The notes below the pieces were generated by a model. The model saw nothing but the letters and a program-made list of their open reading frames with translations. It did not search any database and was not told the DNA's origin. From Lenzites betulinus (lineage: Eukaryota > Basidiomycota > Agaricomycetes > Polyporales > Polyporaceae), in assembly GCA_022264855.1 (NCBI GenBank), contig JABYQU010000025.1:372001-436000 (forward strand): a stretch of DNA of 64,000 bases, in the 5' to 3' direction. The position numbers and the translations under genes were made by a program. This document shows, one piece after another, positions 33,026-44,118 of the stretch (within the stretch, counting starts at the first letter, position 1; each line of letters opens with the position of its first letter).

Positions 33026-35199
33026 ACAGCTCCGCATGAAATTACGGCACCGTCATCTGGCATCTTGTGGTTCTATGAAATGTTTACGAATGAATTGATG
33101 ATATGCTTTTGAATGAGCGCGCCGCCGCACGGCTGTCACCCGAGTGCATCCAGACATTTTGGCTATATTACATGCGTCAACGTGTTCGAGATCTTGCCAA
33201 GGTCCTGGATGAGGGGGTCAGACTTGAAATACCTGCCTCGCGGCGCGTTACAGCCGAGTTTAGTGTGGGAACTGAAAACATACACCGCGTCGGCTGAAGT
33301 GCTTCTTGCACGTTGTTCCTAGTTACCTTCCTTTTTTGACCGAGCACCTTCAACTGACGCTCTGCTTATCAGGATGTTTTAGGAAGTTCAACCTCGTCCG
33401 CTTTTCAGCGCCGTTCGACCTCAGCGCCCACCATGGTTCCTCTATAGTCCCTGAATGACTCCTGAGGGTTTCAGGAGGACTCAAAAGTCCTGTCTAACGC
33501 CACCTATCCCGCATCTCCGCCCGTTCTGATAAACTAGACTTGAGAAAATCCACGCGTCTGACGGTCAGCCTCGAGGCCGATATCTTCACCCGACACCACT
33601 TCGGACGAGCATCGTGGCTGTCGCGGAGCTCAGTCTTGTCGGTGTGTGTTGATCCTCTGCTGAATAAGTGAGTTTATATTTTCTGCGATATTCTGAGCGA
33701 AACCGCACCATTGAATCGCGGTCCGAGAGCGCGGTTTCATGTCATGCCGGCACCTCTGTGAGCTGTGATACGCAGCACGCATGGGTGCACACAACCATGA
33801 GCTCTGAAGGGTTTATTGTACGAGTCTTCTGAACAGAACGTTGCCCACGCGCTCCTGAACTCTCGCAGTGCACTGCGGATGACTTTTACGGCAGCCAGCC
33901 TTGCGCCCGGGAACGGGTGTTATTGCATCAAGCTTTCAGCGGTTTATACCCCTGAGAGACAACTTGACATAATTATACACGAATAGTTCTCCTCTAACAA
34001 ACACGTTCGAGAAGCTGCGGGATTACCTGGATGCTGTACGGCCGTTCGTATCCCGATACCCGTTTGTGACAGGAGGGTCTACGTGACCCCTCCGTCAAGT
34101 AGGACCCTGGAAGCACGAAGTGAAGGTAGACGTCCGTCTTTTGTCTCGGGTCTCCATCCCTTACTCAATGATGCGCCTCGTTCTAGGACATTGTACCCTC
34201 AGCTGACGCATTGGCTATACACGCGGCTGCATGTGCCCAGGCCTCAGGCTTTACCCAACCAGCACATGATGACGGTGCACAAGAACTCCTCATGGGCTCT
34301 CGATCATCCGTCAGAACCTCTCGTAACTGCAGGAGATCATCAACCACTATCACCTCCGCGGAAAACTGCGGCTACCAGATCAAGGGGTTGGCGTAAGGTT
34401 TGGTTATACTACGCCCGCCCGACCACTCTGCTGACACCGCAAGACCACCGGCAGGCTTCGCGAAGCGGGTGTGGGTATGCGCGTCGCAAATGTACCCCAA
34501 GATCGCGCCCTCCGCGACGTAACGGGACTCTCGTACCCAGCCATGAGGCTGCCCACGCATTCCTGAAGTCAACTGTACGTCTACGTCCAGTCGCTGCCGT
34601 ACTCTCCTCTCCCCCCTCGGCCCGCCCACCACAGTGCACTCTCCCAGCCTCCTACGACACCCATGAGGCCCCGAAGCCGCTACTTCTCATGTCCGCGCCT
34701 TCCCCGTCGTTCCGCCCCCACACATTGCCCGGCAAAGTTCAATCCGCGGCGCGCGAGGCGGCTCGGAGCCCCCACGTCCGGGTCGGGGGCCTATCATGCG
34801 ACCTGCTGCTCCCCGTCCTATCGCGCAGATGCATCAGCGAAGCCCGCGCTCGCGGCGGCGGTACGTAACGCATGCCGCAGCGCGCCCACCGATCCACTGC
34901 CATTCCCTTTTCCGACCGTCGACAATCATGGCCCGAGCCTCCGAGCCACGCTCGGCGTGCGGAGAGTGGGGGTGTGTGGTGGCTTAACCTTTGATGTTCG
35001 AGGTGGGTGCTTTTCGTGTGGCTCACATGCGCAGGCTGCAGACTCTGGCGTGGCGTCACATGCGTGTCGCGCTTCGGAGCACGTTCAGGGTCTGCGGCCC
35101 TGGAGGTGCGTGGAGGAGGGTCGCCTCCCCCGTGGCGTGCCCCAGGACAGGACTGCCCTGCCGAGAGCCATGCATTTCCAGCTCCTTGCCCTCATGTAC
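33026..35199. other. About 2.2 kb without a recognised gene
   Basis: Stops occur in all frames from 33.3 to 34.0 kb. Frames between 34.1 and 35.1 kb (longest 34083-34868, plus) carry no domain. The right end grades into the decayed G-patch fragment described next. Confidence 0.5.
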
Positions 35200-35269
35200 G
35201 TCTACAATGTCTCTCATAAGTCGCCATTCAGCCTTGAACATGTCCCACCTCGAAGAAGCTTGGTCCATA

Positions 35270-35480
35270 GTAGTCGGCGGTCCCCACAACCTCGCGAACA
35301 TCCGCTTGGGCGAGGACGAGGCGCAAAGACGAGACCCTCACCTACGAGAGACCCGCGATGGATGTCTTCAAGGCGGTTTTTGCGAGCGAGAACGAGGACA
35401 GTGGCCACGAAGTCGACGACGACGTACAGCAACATCTCAAGCATGCAATGGCTAGGACGACGGCTCCGCTATTCTGCGTC
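35270..35480 (+). pseudogene. Relic of a GPATCH1-like G-patch gene (C-terminal fragment)
   Basis: One frame near 35313-35440 reads DETLTYERPAMDVFKAVF followed by ASENEDSG and an acidic stretch. This is the pattern of the conserved segment in the C-terminal half of GPATCH1/TGH-like G-patch proteins (spliceosome-associated). Just upstream the related ANIRLGEDEAQ lies in another frame, so at least one frameshift is present. No G-patch domain, start codon or splice framework remains around it. Gene identity is from remembered family pattern, so moderately sure. Confidence 0.45.
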
Positions 35481-35904
35481 GAAGATGGGTCTATCAAGTC
35501 GGACAGACCGCTGAGTGCGTTGGCTTTCTGCCCGGGTACGTGGCGAGAGACGGAGTTCTTGCTCTTCGCCTGTCCCTGTGCTCCGTTGACGACTCAACTC
35601 GGAACGTTTTCTAATACGCATAGCGAGGAACTATACGATGCTGTCCATGTGAGTCTTCCATCGACTCTTGTGGTTGACTACATTCCTATGCTCCCCGGGG
35701 CGCATGAAGGCTGCATGCATACATATTCGGTTATATGCCACACCACAACGCCCCTGCTGTCTCATACACCCTCTATTCCTTCGAATTATGCTCGCTGTCC
35801 CCCCTCCTTACTCAAAATATACTTGAACCTCGGTGCCGAGGCTTTACGGCTCACAAAGATTGTATGCATTTTGTGGACTCCTCTTTCAGCGCATATCTAA
35901 CAAC

Positions 35905-37929
35905 TCACATATATTTCTCAGCAGCTACCTCGCTCGCCCTCCTGATGGCCCATGTCTGCGAATCCCAAGGTCATCGATCCGACGCTGAGCAGGTCCCACA
36001 AAACATTATCCGCTCACCAGCTCGTATGTCTTGATTGCGTCCTCGTACGAGCTCAAGATGTGGTCCCTGGGTTGCCACTGTCTGACGACGTCAATGAACG
36101 TCGCGAGCTCCGTGTAGAATGGGTCGTCCTGGTCGACATAATATCCCGGTTAGCGCAGTTCCAAGGAAGGGCCTCATCCACGTACGTCCATGAAGGTATG
36201 CACCTCTGCACAGTAGTTGATTAGTAGGTTCCCTAGCAGTCAGACGACCGAACTCGCCTTCCTCGGCAAGCCCAGGACGTCGGATGTACAGCCTGGGCGT
36301 GCCGTACGGATCGACGAGCTTGAAGCGATACCCGTCTGCATAGACCTCAAACTCTGTATCGTACGTGTTTCCTACCATTCGTGAGATCATTATCATCCCC
36401 GGAGGGCGCACACTGTGCAGACGACGTCGTACCGTGCAGCGCGATGACGTGTGTGAGCGTCCCAACAGCGCCGGTCGTGTATTTCCACGTCGCGCTCGTC
36501 AGCCGCGGGAGGCGGTTCTCGGCGGGGATGCTTTCCTCGTCGAACCGCTTGGCGGAGAGCTGCCCGGGTAGTTCGTGCGCTTGGACAGTGTGTGCGACGA
36601 CGGACGGGAGGTACACGTCACCGCCGAAGTACCGGGAGAGGTCGCCTGTACATTGTGGAGCATCAGCTGTTGAAATTTGGGGTCGGGCGGCGGTGGGACG
36701 GACAGAAGTGCGTGGCCTGTTCGATGATGGCTGATGATGAGTATGTTGGTGAGTTCCTGAGGGGTGTGTGGAGTTATGTGGGGACGTACGTCCTCCGGAG
36801 AGGGATTTGTCCCACCATGCCTGCATCCCAGGGCGATTACTCATAGTAAGAACATCTATGCCTTACAGACAGGAACGCGCTGCTCACAGGCTTCCTAGCC
36901 CACTCGCTGGAGCTCTTTAAGCAGGATATATGTCCGTGAGGGTTGTTGAAAGCTCACTACGCCATGATATATCGCGCATTGGTGCCCATCACGACTAGAT
37001 CATTCTTTGCGATGATGTCTCTATGAGCCATCTTCAGTCCCCGTTTCGTACGCGTATGGGCCGTTGGATCAGACCGGACGTACTTCATCATGCGCACGGC
37101 TGGCTCGGCGAAGTTCCCCGATCAGTGGACATCGTACCCCGGAATCATGGTGTACCATGTTCACCTTTCAAATACCGCAGCATGTAGCCTACGCCGACGG
37201 GCACGCCTGTCTTCGCTAGGATTTCAGCGACCCGCCAGCAAGCGTCCTCAGGGCCACTGCTGACGGGCTTCTCGACGAAAAGTGCACAGTGGGGAAACGC
37301 GGAGGCAAGCTGTAGCTCGAGATCGCGCTGTGGCAGGTCGCTGCCGCGTGCGAAGGGAGGAGCACCGACGATGGCTATCCTGTCGCAGCGATCTGGTATG
37401 AGCGAGATGTGGAGATACACGCCGAAGTACGGTTTATGCATGGACATACTGAGGTGCATGCGAGAGAACAGCGTGCGCTGCTGCCGACACGCTGTTGAAT
37501 ATCTGGCACGCATCGTACGAAGATCGGGCGAGAGAGGCTAGTTTCGTATCAATTGCTGCCTTAGCACGAGCCTCGTCGGGGTCCACGAGTGCCACGACTC
37601 GCAGGTTTGGGCCTAAAATTCTGACCAAAGGAAGATGATGAGGTTACTAGGGTTTCGCCAGGCGGGCTCCAGCTTAGCTTAATGGGATCCAGATGAATAC
37701 TGACTGTTCTAGCCGCAAGGTCTACAAGCCGGTCAGCTTACGATGGGTATATGGAGAGAATGTATAACGGACGTGGTTCCAAGGGCCTTCGACCGAGCCT
37801 GTGAAGAGTTTAGCAACCAAGTTCCGCGAAACTGGCACCTCATACCAAGATCCCCCGATACAAGAATCATAGCAACTGACCGAAGTTGATCTCACCCGCT
37901 CCGACAAGCAGAACGCTTACCACGTCCAT
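35905..37929 (-). CDS. Gfo/Idh/MocA-family NAD(P)-dependent oxidoreductase
   Basis: An intron-rich gene of about ten or more exons. The start MDVVSVLLVGAGEINFG (37929-37881) carries the Rossmann GxGxxxFG; exons at 37798-37773, 37721-37705 and 37620-37450 add SVEGPWNH and ILGPNLRVVALVDPDEARAK. Exon 37379-37165 encodes IAIVGAPPFARGSDLP and LFVEKPVSSGPEDA (the catalytic EKP Lys) up to GYMLRYLK. Later exons give WWDKSLSGG, PIIEQATHFC, DLSRYFGGDVYLPSVVAH and the C-terminal substrate domain (WKYTTGAVGTLTHVIALHG, FEVYADGYRFKLVDPYGTP, HILSSYEDAIKTYEL), ending TWAIRRASEVAAEKYM. The substrate is unknown (sugars, inositols, diol-like compounds in the family). Exon limits between 36.8 and 37.15 kb are unresolved, so damage there cannot be excluded. 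Confidence 0.75.
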
Positions 37930-39112
37930 CACTGCTGTCATTGCGTGCTGAAGGCCGAAAATCAGTCTTACGGAGATGGACGCTATGATTCTGAAGTCCC
38001 AACATGCACCGAGTGCTGATTAGCTATAATCACACGCAGCGATTATCTGGGATCGCGGGATAGCATCCCGCCCGCGGAGTGCCGGTGGTCAAGTGAGATG
38101 GTGGCTGTGGAGTGACGTTGCGAACGTACTGGGTGGAAGTGGAACTCGCTATGTCATCGAATGTTAATCCTCTGTACGATCATGAAGTTTCGGCCTCTCT
38201 TGGATACCACCAAGACCATGGAGAAGGTTGTTCTGATGAATACATACTGACCGTGTGCTTCTTATGACGCAGCCAAGTGCATGGACACCTACCGTACTCA
38301 GCTGAGGTTGACAGACCGCCGAGATGTGGCAGGTCCATATGCGACGATGCGTACGCCGCTACCTCGACAAGAATAAGACTTTAGACGGACACTTACAAAC
38401 GACGGGCGGCAGCGTATGTCAAGGCTGTGGCTCGAAGCAGTACATGCCGCGCCGAGGCCTGAGTTGTTCAGATGCCACTGCCAGGAGATGACCGCCCGTT
38501 GCCGGCATGCAACGGACGTGAGAGCGACCGGATGTAGCTGGCACGGCAGACATTAGACCATTGTGGATAGGCTATAGTGGGTCTAAAAGTCGATACAAGA
38601 GGTTGATTTTCGGCCGACTCATCATGTTTGAGTGAGTTGCAAACGACTTTAGTCCAGGGACGTTCACCTCTTGTTTCGGTTTTCAAAAGGGACCATTGCC
38701 TGTGGTGCATGGGTGCATGCTAATAGAAGCGCAAAGATAACTGCCAGCCGGTAGTCCGCAGCGTGAGGGTCTCATGTCGGCGAAAGAGTGGCGCAGTATG
38801 ACGGGCTATGGAGACCGAGGCAGAACGCGCCGATAGGCTCGGTGAGCGACGGCGAGCAGCGTACGGATCGTCGCAGAGCGAAGACGACAGCCGAGTGGCA
38901 GACAAGGCCGTCGTATTTGTCAGAGCCGGAGTCCGAGGAGGGAATGCGAGCGAAGGGCGGGGAGAGCAAGCGAGGGTGGCAACACTGCCATGCACGTGAT
39001 GGATGATTGCCCCGGTGCAGACTGGCGAGACCGACGCTCTCTCCACCTCCCATGCTGCCCTCTTTCTTCGTTTCCTCCCACCTCCTCCTCTAGGCTCCGT
39101 TTTACGACAGAC
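37930..39112. other. Intergenic, nothing recognised
   Basis: The gap separates two divergent genes. It has frequent stops and no domain; short frames at 38720-39142 (minus) appear to be shadows or chance. It should contain both promoters. Confidence 0.5.
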
Positions 39113-41200
39113 ATGGCCGCCGCTTGCGCTGGCGCGGATCACTGCTATCCCCCGCGCAGACGAAGCAGGCTCGTCGAAAGGCAGACGCCGACATCCACCT
39201 CCGATCCCATTCCAGGAACCACAGACGGCTCATCCGAGTCTCCCCCTGCCCCCACCTCCGCATCGCAAGATGCCACACAACCCTCCGTACGTCTTCATAC
39301 CGTTCACCGTCCCCCTGTGCCTCATGAGGCGACCTCGTAGTCGCACCAGTCCCCGCGCATTGACCTCACAGGCACCAGTGCATCACCCGCTGCGACCGAT
39401 GGCAACCAAGGCCAAGACGCGGGAGATTCCTCCTCAGGAACTGGGGCCGCTCAAGGCTCCAATATTACCAGTCCAGCTTCCCTGGGTTCTGGCACCGGTC
39501 CAACAGGAGCGTACGTTCGATCATTACTGTCGCAGAATGTTCGCAATCTCAGTCATAATAATACAGAACCGATCCTCCTACGAGCCCTCCAACGTCACCC
39601 CCGACTTCACCCCCAACCTCCCCGCCTACGAGCCCGCCGACGTCGCCTCCAACATCTCCTCCTACTTCACCCCCGACCTCCCCACCTACCTCCCCACCAA
39701 CCTCGCCGCCCACCTCTCCACCGACATCGCCACCCACTGATCCCCCTACTTCACCACCGACCTCCCCGCCCACTTCTCCGCCGACCTCACCTCCTACATC
39801 TCCACCGACATCTCCGCCGACCTCACCTCCTACATCCCGCCCACTTCGCCGCCTTCGTCCGAACCTTCAGTGCCAACCTCTCAGCCCCGTCTACCGATTC
39901 GGGACAAACACCCAGTATCACAGACAGTGGCACATCCCCGCTATTCGATGGCACCCAGTCTACGATTACCTCCGCCATAGGCACGACGGTGATTGACGGC
40001 CAGACGTCGACCATCTTCACCACCATCCCGACCACGCTCTCGCCGAACACCGCGTCCGACAACGCGAGCTCGACGAAGCGGGACATCATCGCGGGCTCCG
40101 TCGGCGGCGCCGCCCTCCTCGTCCTCCTCGCGGCCGTCTTCCTCTTCTACCGGCGCCACCAGCACAAGAAGATCTCCTTCTTCAGCCGGCTGCAGCCGAA
40201 GCCCCGCACGCGCCTCCTCGAGGGCGAGGACATGGACGACTACGACATGGGCCCGCCCATGGGGCGCTACCACGACTACCCCGCCTCCGTCGGCTCGCAC
40301 ACGCCCACGCACTCCCTCTCGCACGCGGGCTCGCACAACCCGCTCGCCGCGACGCCCACGCGCTCGCCCAACGCGCCCTCCTTCAACGCCTCCCTCCTCG
40401 GGCAGCCCATGGACCCGAACCGCACGCCCACCCCCGCCGGCCGGCTCTCCCCCGCCGGCGGCGCAGGCGTCGCGGGCCCGCACGTCCTGGGCATGCGCGC
40501 GGAGTCCGGCTCGATCTTCCGCGAGGTCGTCTGGCCGCCCCCCGGGCAGCCGAGCACGCTCGTCGACCCGCTCGTGGCCGGCTCGAGCAGCGTCGACCTC
40601 ACGCGCATCGTCGACGACGTCATGGGCCCCGGCAGCGCGGCCAAGGGGGCGGGCACGGTGTACGGCAACGTGCCGCCCAGTGCGTTCCGCGGGCCGCAGG
40701 GCGCGGGCGCGAGCCGCACCGCGCTCGTCCCGGACGACCCCTTCGCGTCGTACAGCGCGCTCAACACCAGCGGGAACCCGTCGGTCCACTTCCACTCGCC
40801 GGAGCCGTCGCAGGCGCAGCCGCCGTCCGCGATGCACTCGCGCGAGACGAGCGAGACGCCGCTCCTCGCGCCGACCGCCTCGCCCGGGTTCTTCGACGCC
40901 CGCGGGCGGGAGCAGGACCGTGAGCGGGAGCGGGAGCGGGACCGCGAATTGGAGCCGCCGGGGTCGCCGGTGCCGCTGCAGGGCATGGGCCCGCTGTACG
41001 TGACGAACATGGGCCCGCTGTCGCCCGCGAGCCCGCCGCCGTCGGCGCAGCCCAGGAACTGGCTCGAGCGCTCGCCGAAGAAGGCGGTGCGGCCGAGCTT
41101 GGACCGCGAGCGCGAGAGGGAGGCGGGCGCGGTGGGAGCGAGGGAGGGGGACGGGGCGGAGGTGTCGAGCGCGGGGCATGGGGTTGGGGAGGCGCTGTGA
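39113..41200 (+). CDS. Single-pass membrane protein with Pro-Pro-Thr-Ser repeat ectodomain
   Basis: The certain part is the last exon (about 39900-41200): a Ser/Thr-rich stretch (TPSITDSGTSPLFDGTQST, TTIPTTLSPNTASDNASST), a transmembrane helix (IIAGSVGGAALLVLLAAVFL), stop-transfer YRRHQHKK, and a tail of about 330 residues rich in Pro, Ser and Arg/Glu. Upstream, MAAACAGADHCYPPRRR with TPTSTSDPIPGTTDGSSES (from 39113), a Gly/Ser piece (GTSASPAATDGNQGQDAG) and a PPTS repeat look like exons of the same ectodomain. Their frames do not all join: the repeat region ends in a different frame from the last exon. No signal peptide was identified. Either an exon is missed or indels in the repeat have shifted the frame, so the first third is provisional. 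Its build is like the genes at 23.0 and 42.6 kb. Confidence 0.6.
39574..39840 (+). repeat. 12-bp minisatellite encoding Pro-Pro-Thr-Ser
   Basis: Roughly twenty degenerate units of CCNCCNACNTCN run without interruption except one Asp substitution (ACTGATCCC). It is strongly pyrimidine-biased on the plus strand. Confidence 0.8.
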
Positions 41201-42582
41201 GCGCTGGACCTGCGTGCTGCGCTCCTCTCCCCTCTCCTGCTTCCATGCCTCGACTGTGCGCGTGGGCCCTGAGGAGGACGGTTTCATCGGTGTTTGCGAA
41301 TGGAACGGGACTGGATGCGGTTGTTGGGTGCTTGCTTCTCTTTCTCTGTCCCGGGCGGGAGGAACGGTCGGATCCAGGATTTGCGGTTTTCGGTGCGTGC
41401 TTGAGTTACGCGACAGACGGACAAACGGACCCCGCTTGCTTGCTTGCTGCAGCTGCGCAGCGCTCGAGCTCCCCAGCTCGCCGTACAATCACCCCTACCC
41501 ACACATCTATCTCTACCTCTACCTTAGTTACTGCTTACTCCCCCGCGGGCCACCGTACGCGCCCGCCCCAAAATGCGCCGTACACCGCTTACGACTCTCA
41601 CGAACACACGTCTACGCCTGCTCACGACCCCCACCCTCCTTCATTTATCGCATTTATCGCGTTCGGTTACTGGTACTTATAGCGGATCCACGGACGCACG
41701 CCGCACGGTGCTAATACTTACAGCGCACAGGTTACTGCTACTGCTACTGTTACCCGGATCCTGCATCGGTTTGGTTAGAGTGCTGACAATTCAGTTAATA
41801 TCGATTTATTCTTCGTGATGAAGCGTTTGTGCGGTCGCGTCATGCGTGTTTGCGAGACACCTCCAAACATCGGGACTGGTCAGAACACTGGATATGGAGT
41901 TGTCGCGGCTCGACAATCCTCGCTCTGCGCGGCTCGCGCATACTTTGTAGATCACACATCGTCTGCCTAGGGGAGACAAGCTCGCGCACGAAGGGACGAC
42001 GTCGGACGTAAACACACACGCACACACGCTCAGACCATTTGCAAGCGGCAAGTGGCAAGTATAGGATTGATATGGACTGGGTTCGGTCGGATGGTGGTCG
42101 TAAAAACCGTGATGCGCGCGCGCAGCCGTCGTCTGCCGTCGTATGTAAAGTGTAAAAGTGCAGGTGTAACAAGTAACAATGCAGAAGTAACAGTGCAGAA
42201 GTAAAAATACACGCGAGACGGAACAGCAAGGTGCGAGTCCGACGTGCGACGTGCGACGCGCGGGGTGTACTAGTAAGGGGTGTAGGGTAGGCATGGGGGG
42301 CATGCGGGGTACATACAATGGGCGGGCGTGAGCGCGATAGCGACAGCGACGGGGGTGGGGATGGGGATGGGGACAGCGGGCAGGTAGGGATACAGGAAGG
42401 CAGGCAGGCGGTGCGCGGTGCACGTCTAGGTGTGCCGTGCGCTCCGGCCTGCCGGGATACGTCGTGCGTCGTGCGTCGTGTCGTGCTCCGAGCCGTCGTC
42501 GTCTTCAACATCATAGCCATCGCGCCCATTTTCAGCCGTCAAACTCACCCGCCCAGCGCAAGCGACACGACACGGGCGGCAC
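41201..42582. other. Convergent intergenic region with simple repeats
   Basis: Contains a GCTTGCTTGCTTGCTGC run near 41435-41452, CTGCTACTGCTACTG near 41733, and imperfect 14-16 bp units (GTAACAATGCAGAA, GTAACAGTGCAGAA) near 42172-42205. No gene seen. Confidence 0.5.
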
Positions 42583-44118
42583 CTAATCGTGCTGGATGGA
42601 GTCGTACCGCGGCGGGATCTCCGCCGGCTGCTCCGCCTCGTCCTCGGGCGTCGCGTCGAGCCGCCCGCCGTCCTGGTGCTGCACGACGCCCACGCCCGAG
42701 GGCCCGCCGTCCGGGTTCGCGAGCGTGCGCCGGTACTGCGCCGCCTCGCGCTCCTTTGCGCTCGGGATCACCCCCGGCGCCGCGTACGGGCCCGTGGACG
42801 CGCCGCCGCCCCCACCGCCGTACGGGCCGGAGGAGCCGGCCGTGGACGGGTCCGTGGGCGTCGTGGCAGCGAGCGAGGGCCCCGGGGAGGGGTGCCGGTA
42901 GTCGCGCCCGGGGACGCCGCCGGAGGCCGCTGCGAAGGACGCGTTCGTCGGGCTGCTGGGCGCGGACGCGGTCGGGGGCCCGCTGCCGTACGCCTGCTGT
43001 TGTGCGTACGGGTTCGCGTAGGCGGCGTAGGCGGAGTAGTCGGGGTAGCCGCCGTGGTCCGAGGAGGAGGGCGCGTAGTGCGACTGCGAGGGCTGCGTGT
43101 ATGCGGAGGGCGGAGAGGCGGCGCGGCTGCCGTCGTGGTGGCTGGCCGACATGGCGGCGCCTGCGCCTGCGCCCGCGAGCCCGCCCGCGAGGAAGGCGGG
43201 CACGGTGCTGCCGTTGGCGCCGTACTGGCGCATGTCGCTAGCGCCGGCTCCGCCCGACTGCGGGACAGGCATGGCCATGCCGCCGGGGCCGGTGCCGGCG
43301 GGGGAGTAATTGTAGGGCGTGACCTGGTCGGCGGCGCCGAGGTCGATGTCGGGGAGGGTGCCGTGGTTGTCGCCGGTGACGCGGTCGGGGTCGAAGTTGC
43401 CGTCGAAGTCGTCGCGGCGGCGGCGGCGGCAGAGGAAGAAGATGAGGGTGGCGAGGAGGGCGGCGCCGGCGACACCGCCGACGACGCCGCCGACGATCGC
43501 GCCGGTGTGGGAGGAGGAGGTGGAGGTGCGCTCGCTGTCGGCGCCGACGGTGGGGGTGCTCACGAGGGTGGAGGTGACGACGGAGGTGAAGACGGAGCCT
43601 GCGGCATCGGTTGCGCTGCGGAAGGGTCAGATGAGGGTCGGGCCGAGAAGAAGATGCACGCACATGATGGTGCTCGTTTGGGTGGAGGTCGAGAGGGGAA
43701 GCGTAGACGAAGACGACTGGGAGGCGGCGGAGGTGGGCACCGAGGCAGATGCGGACTGGGATGCGCTCTGAGAAGCAGAGGCCGAGGCGGAATCTGAGGC
43801 GCTAACGCTGGCGGAGTCGGAGGGGGTGGAGGAGGAAGAAGGCGGGGGATCTGAGGCGGAGGACGACGAGGATGGGGGAGGAGTGGTGGAGGAGGAGGAG
43901 GCGGGAGGGTCGACGGAAGCAGAGGCAGAGGCAGAGGCAGAATCGGAACCTGAGGCAAGCGAGTTAGCAGCGGACGAGGAAGAGGAGGAGGCAGGTGAAG
44001 AAGCAGAGGCCGAGGCAGAAGAAGAGGAGGGCTGCGAGAGGGACGCAGACTCGGACGTACTGGGGGGAGCGACGGAGTCCGTGGCAGACACGGTCGCGTT
44101 ACCTGTCGGGGAGGACAT
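42583..44118 (-). CDS. Ser-rich single-pass membrane protein (copy C1)
   Basis: Two exons, 44118-43664 and 43615-42583, separated by a 48 nt intron; 495 aa. Residues 1-150 are almost wholly Ser, Ala, Thr and Pro. Exon 2 adds TDAAGSVFTSVVTST and then one transmembrane helix (GAIVGGVVGGVAGAALLATL followed by IFFLC, about residues 180-205) and stop-transfer RRRRRDDFDG. The cytosolic tail is Gly/Ser/Tyr-rich and ends PAEIPPRYDSIQHD. No signal peptide precedes the Ser-rich region, so the helix would act as a type III-like anchor. This is the mid2/WSC-like layout without a recognisable sensor domain. C2 at 52.3-53.6 kb is a near-identical, altered copy; C1 has the longer, more ordinary tail and is taken as the ancestral form. 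Confidence 0.8.

Noticed and set aside
39941..41488. 515-codon minus-strand frame rich in Arg
   Set aside because: It is the antisense shadow of the membrane protein tail on the plus strand; the Arg/Glu/Gly-rich translation is typical of shadows over GC-rich Ser/Pro coding sequence.
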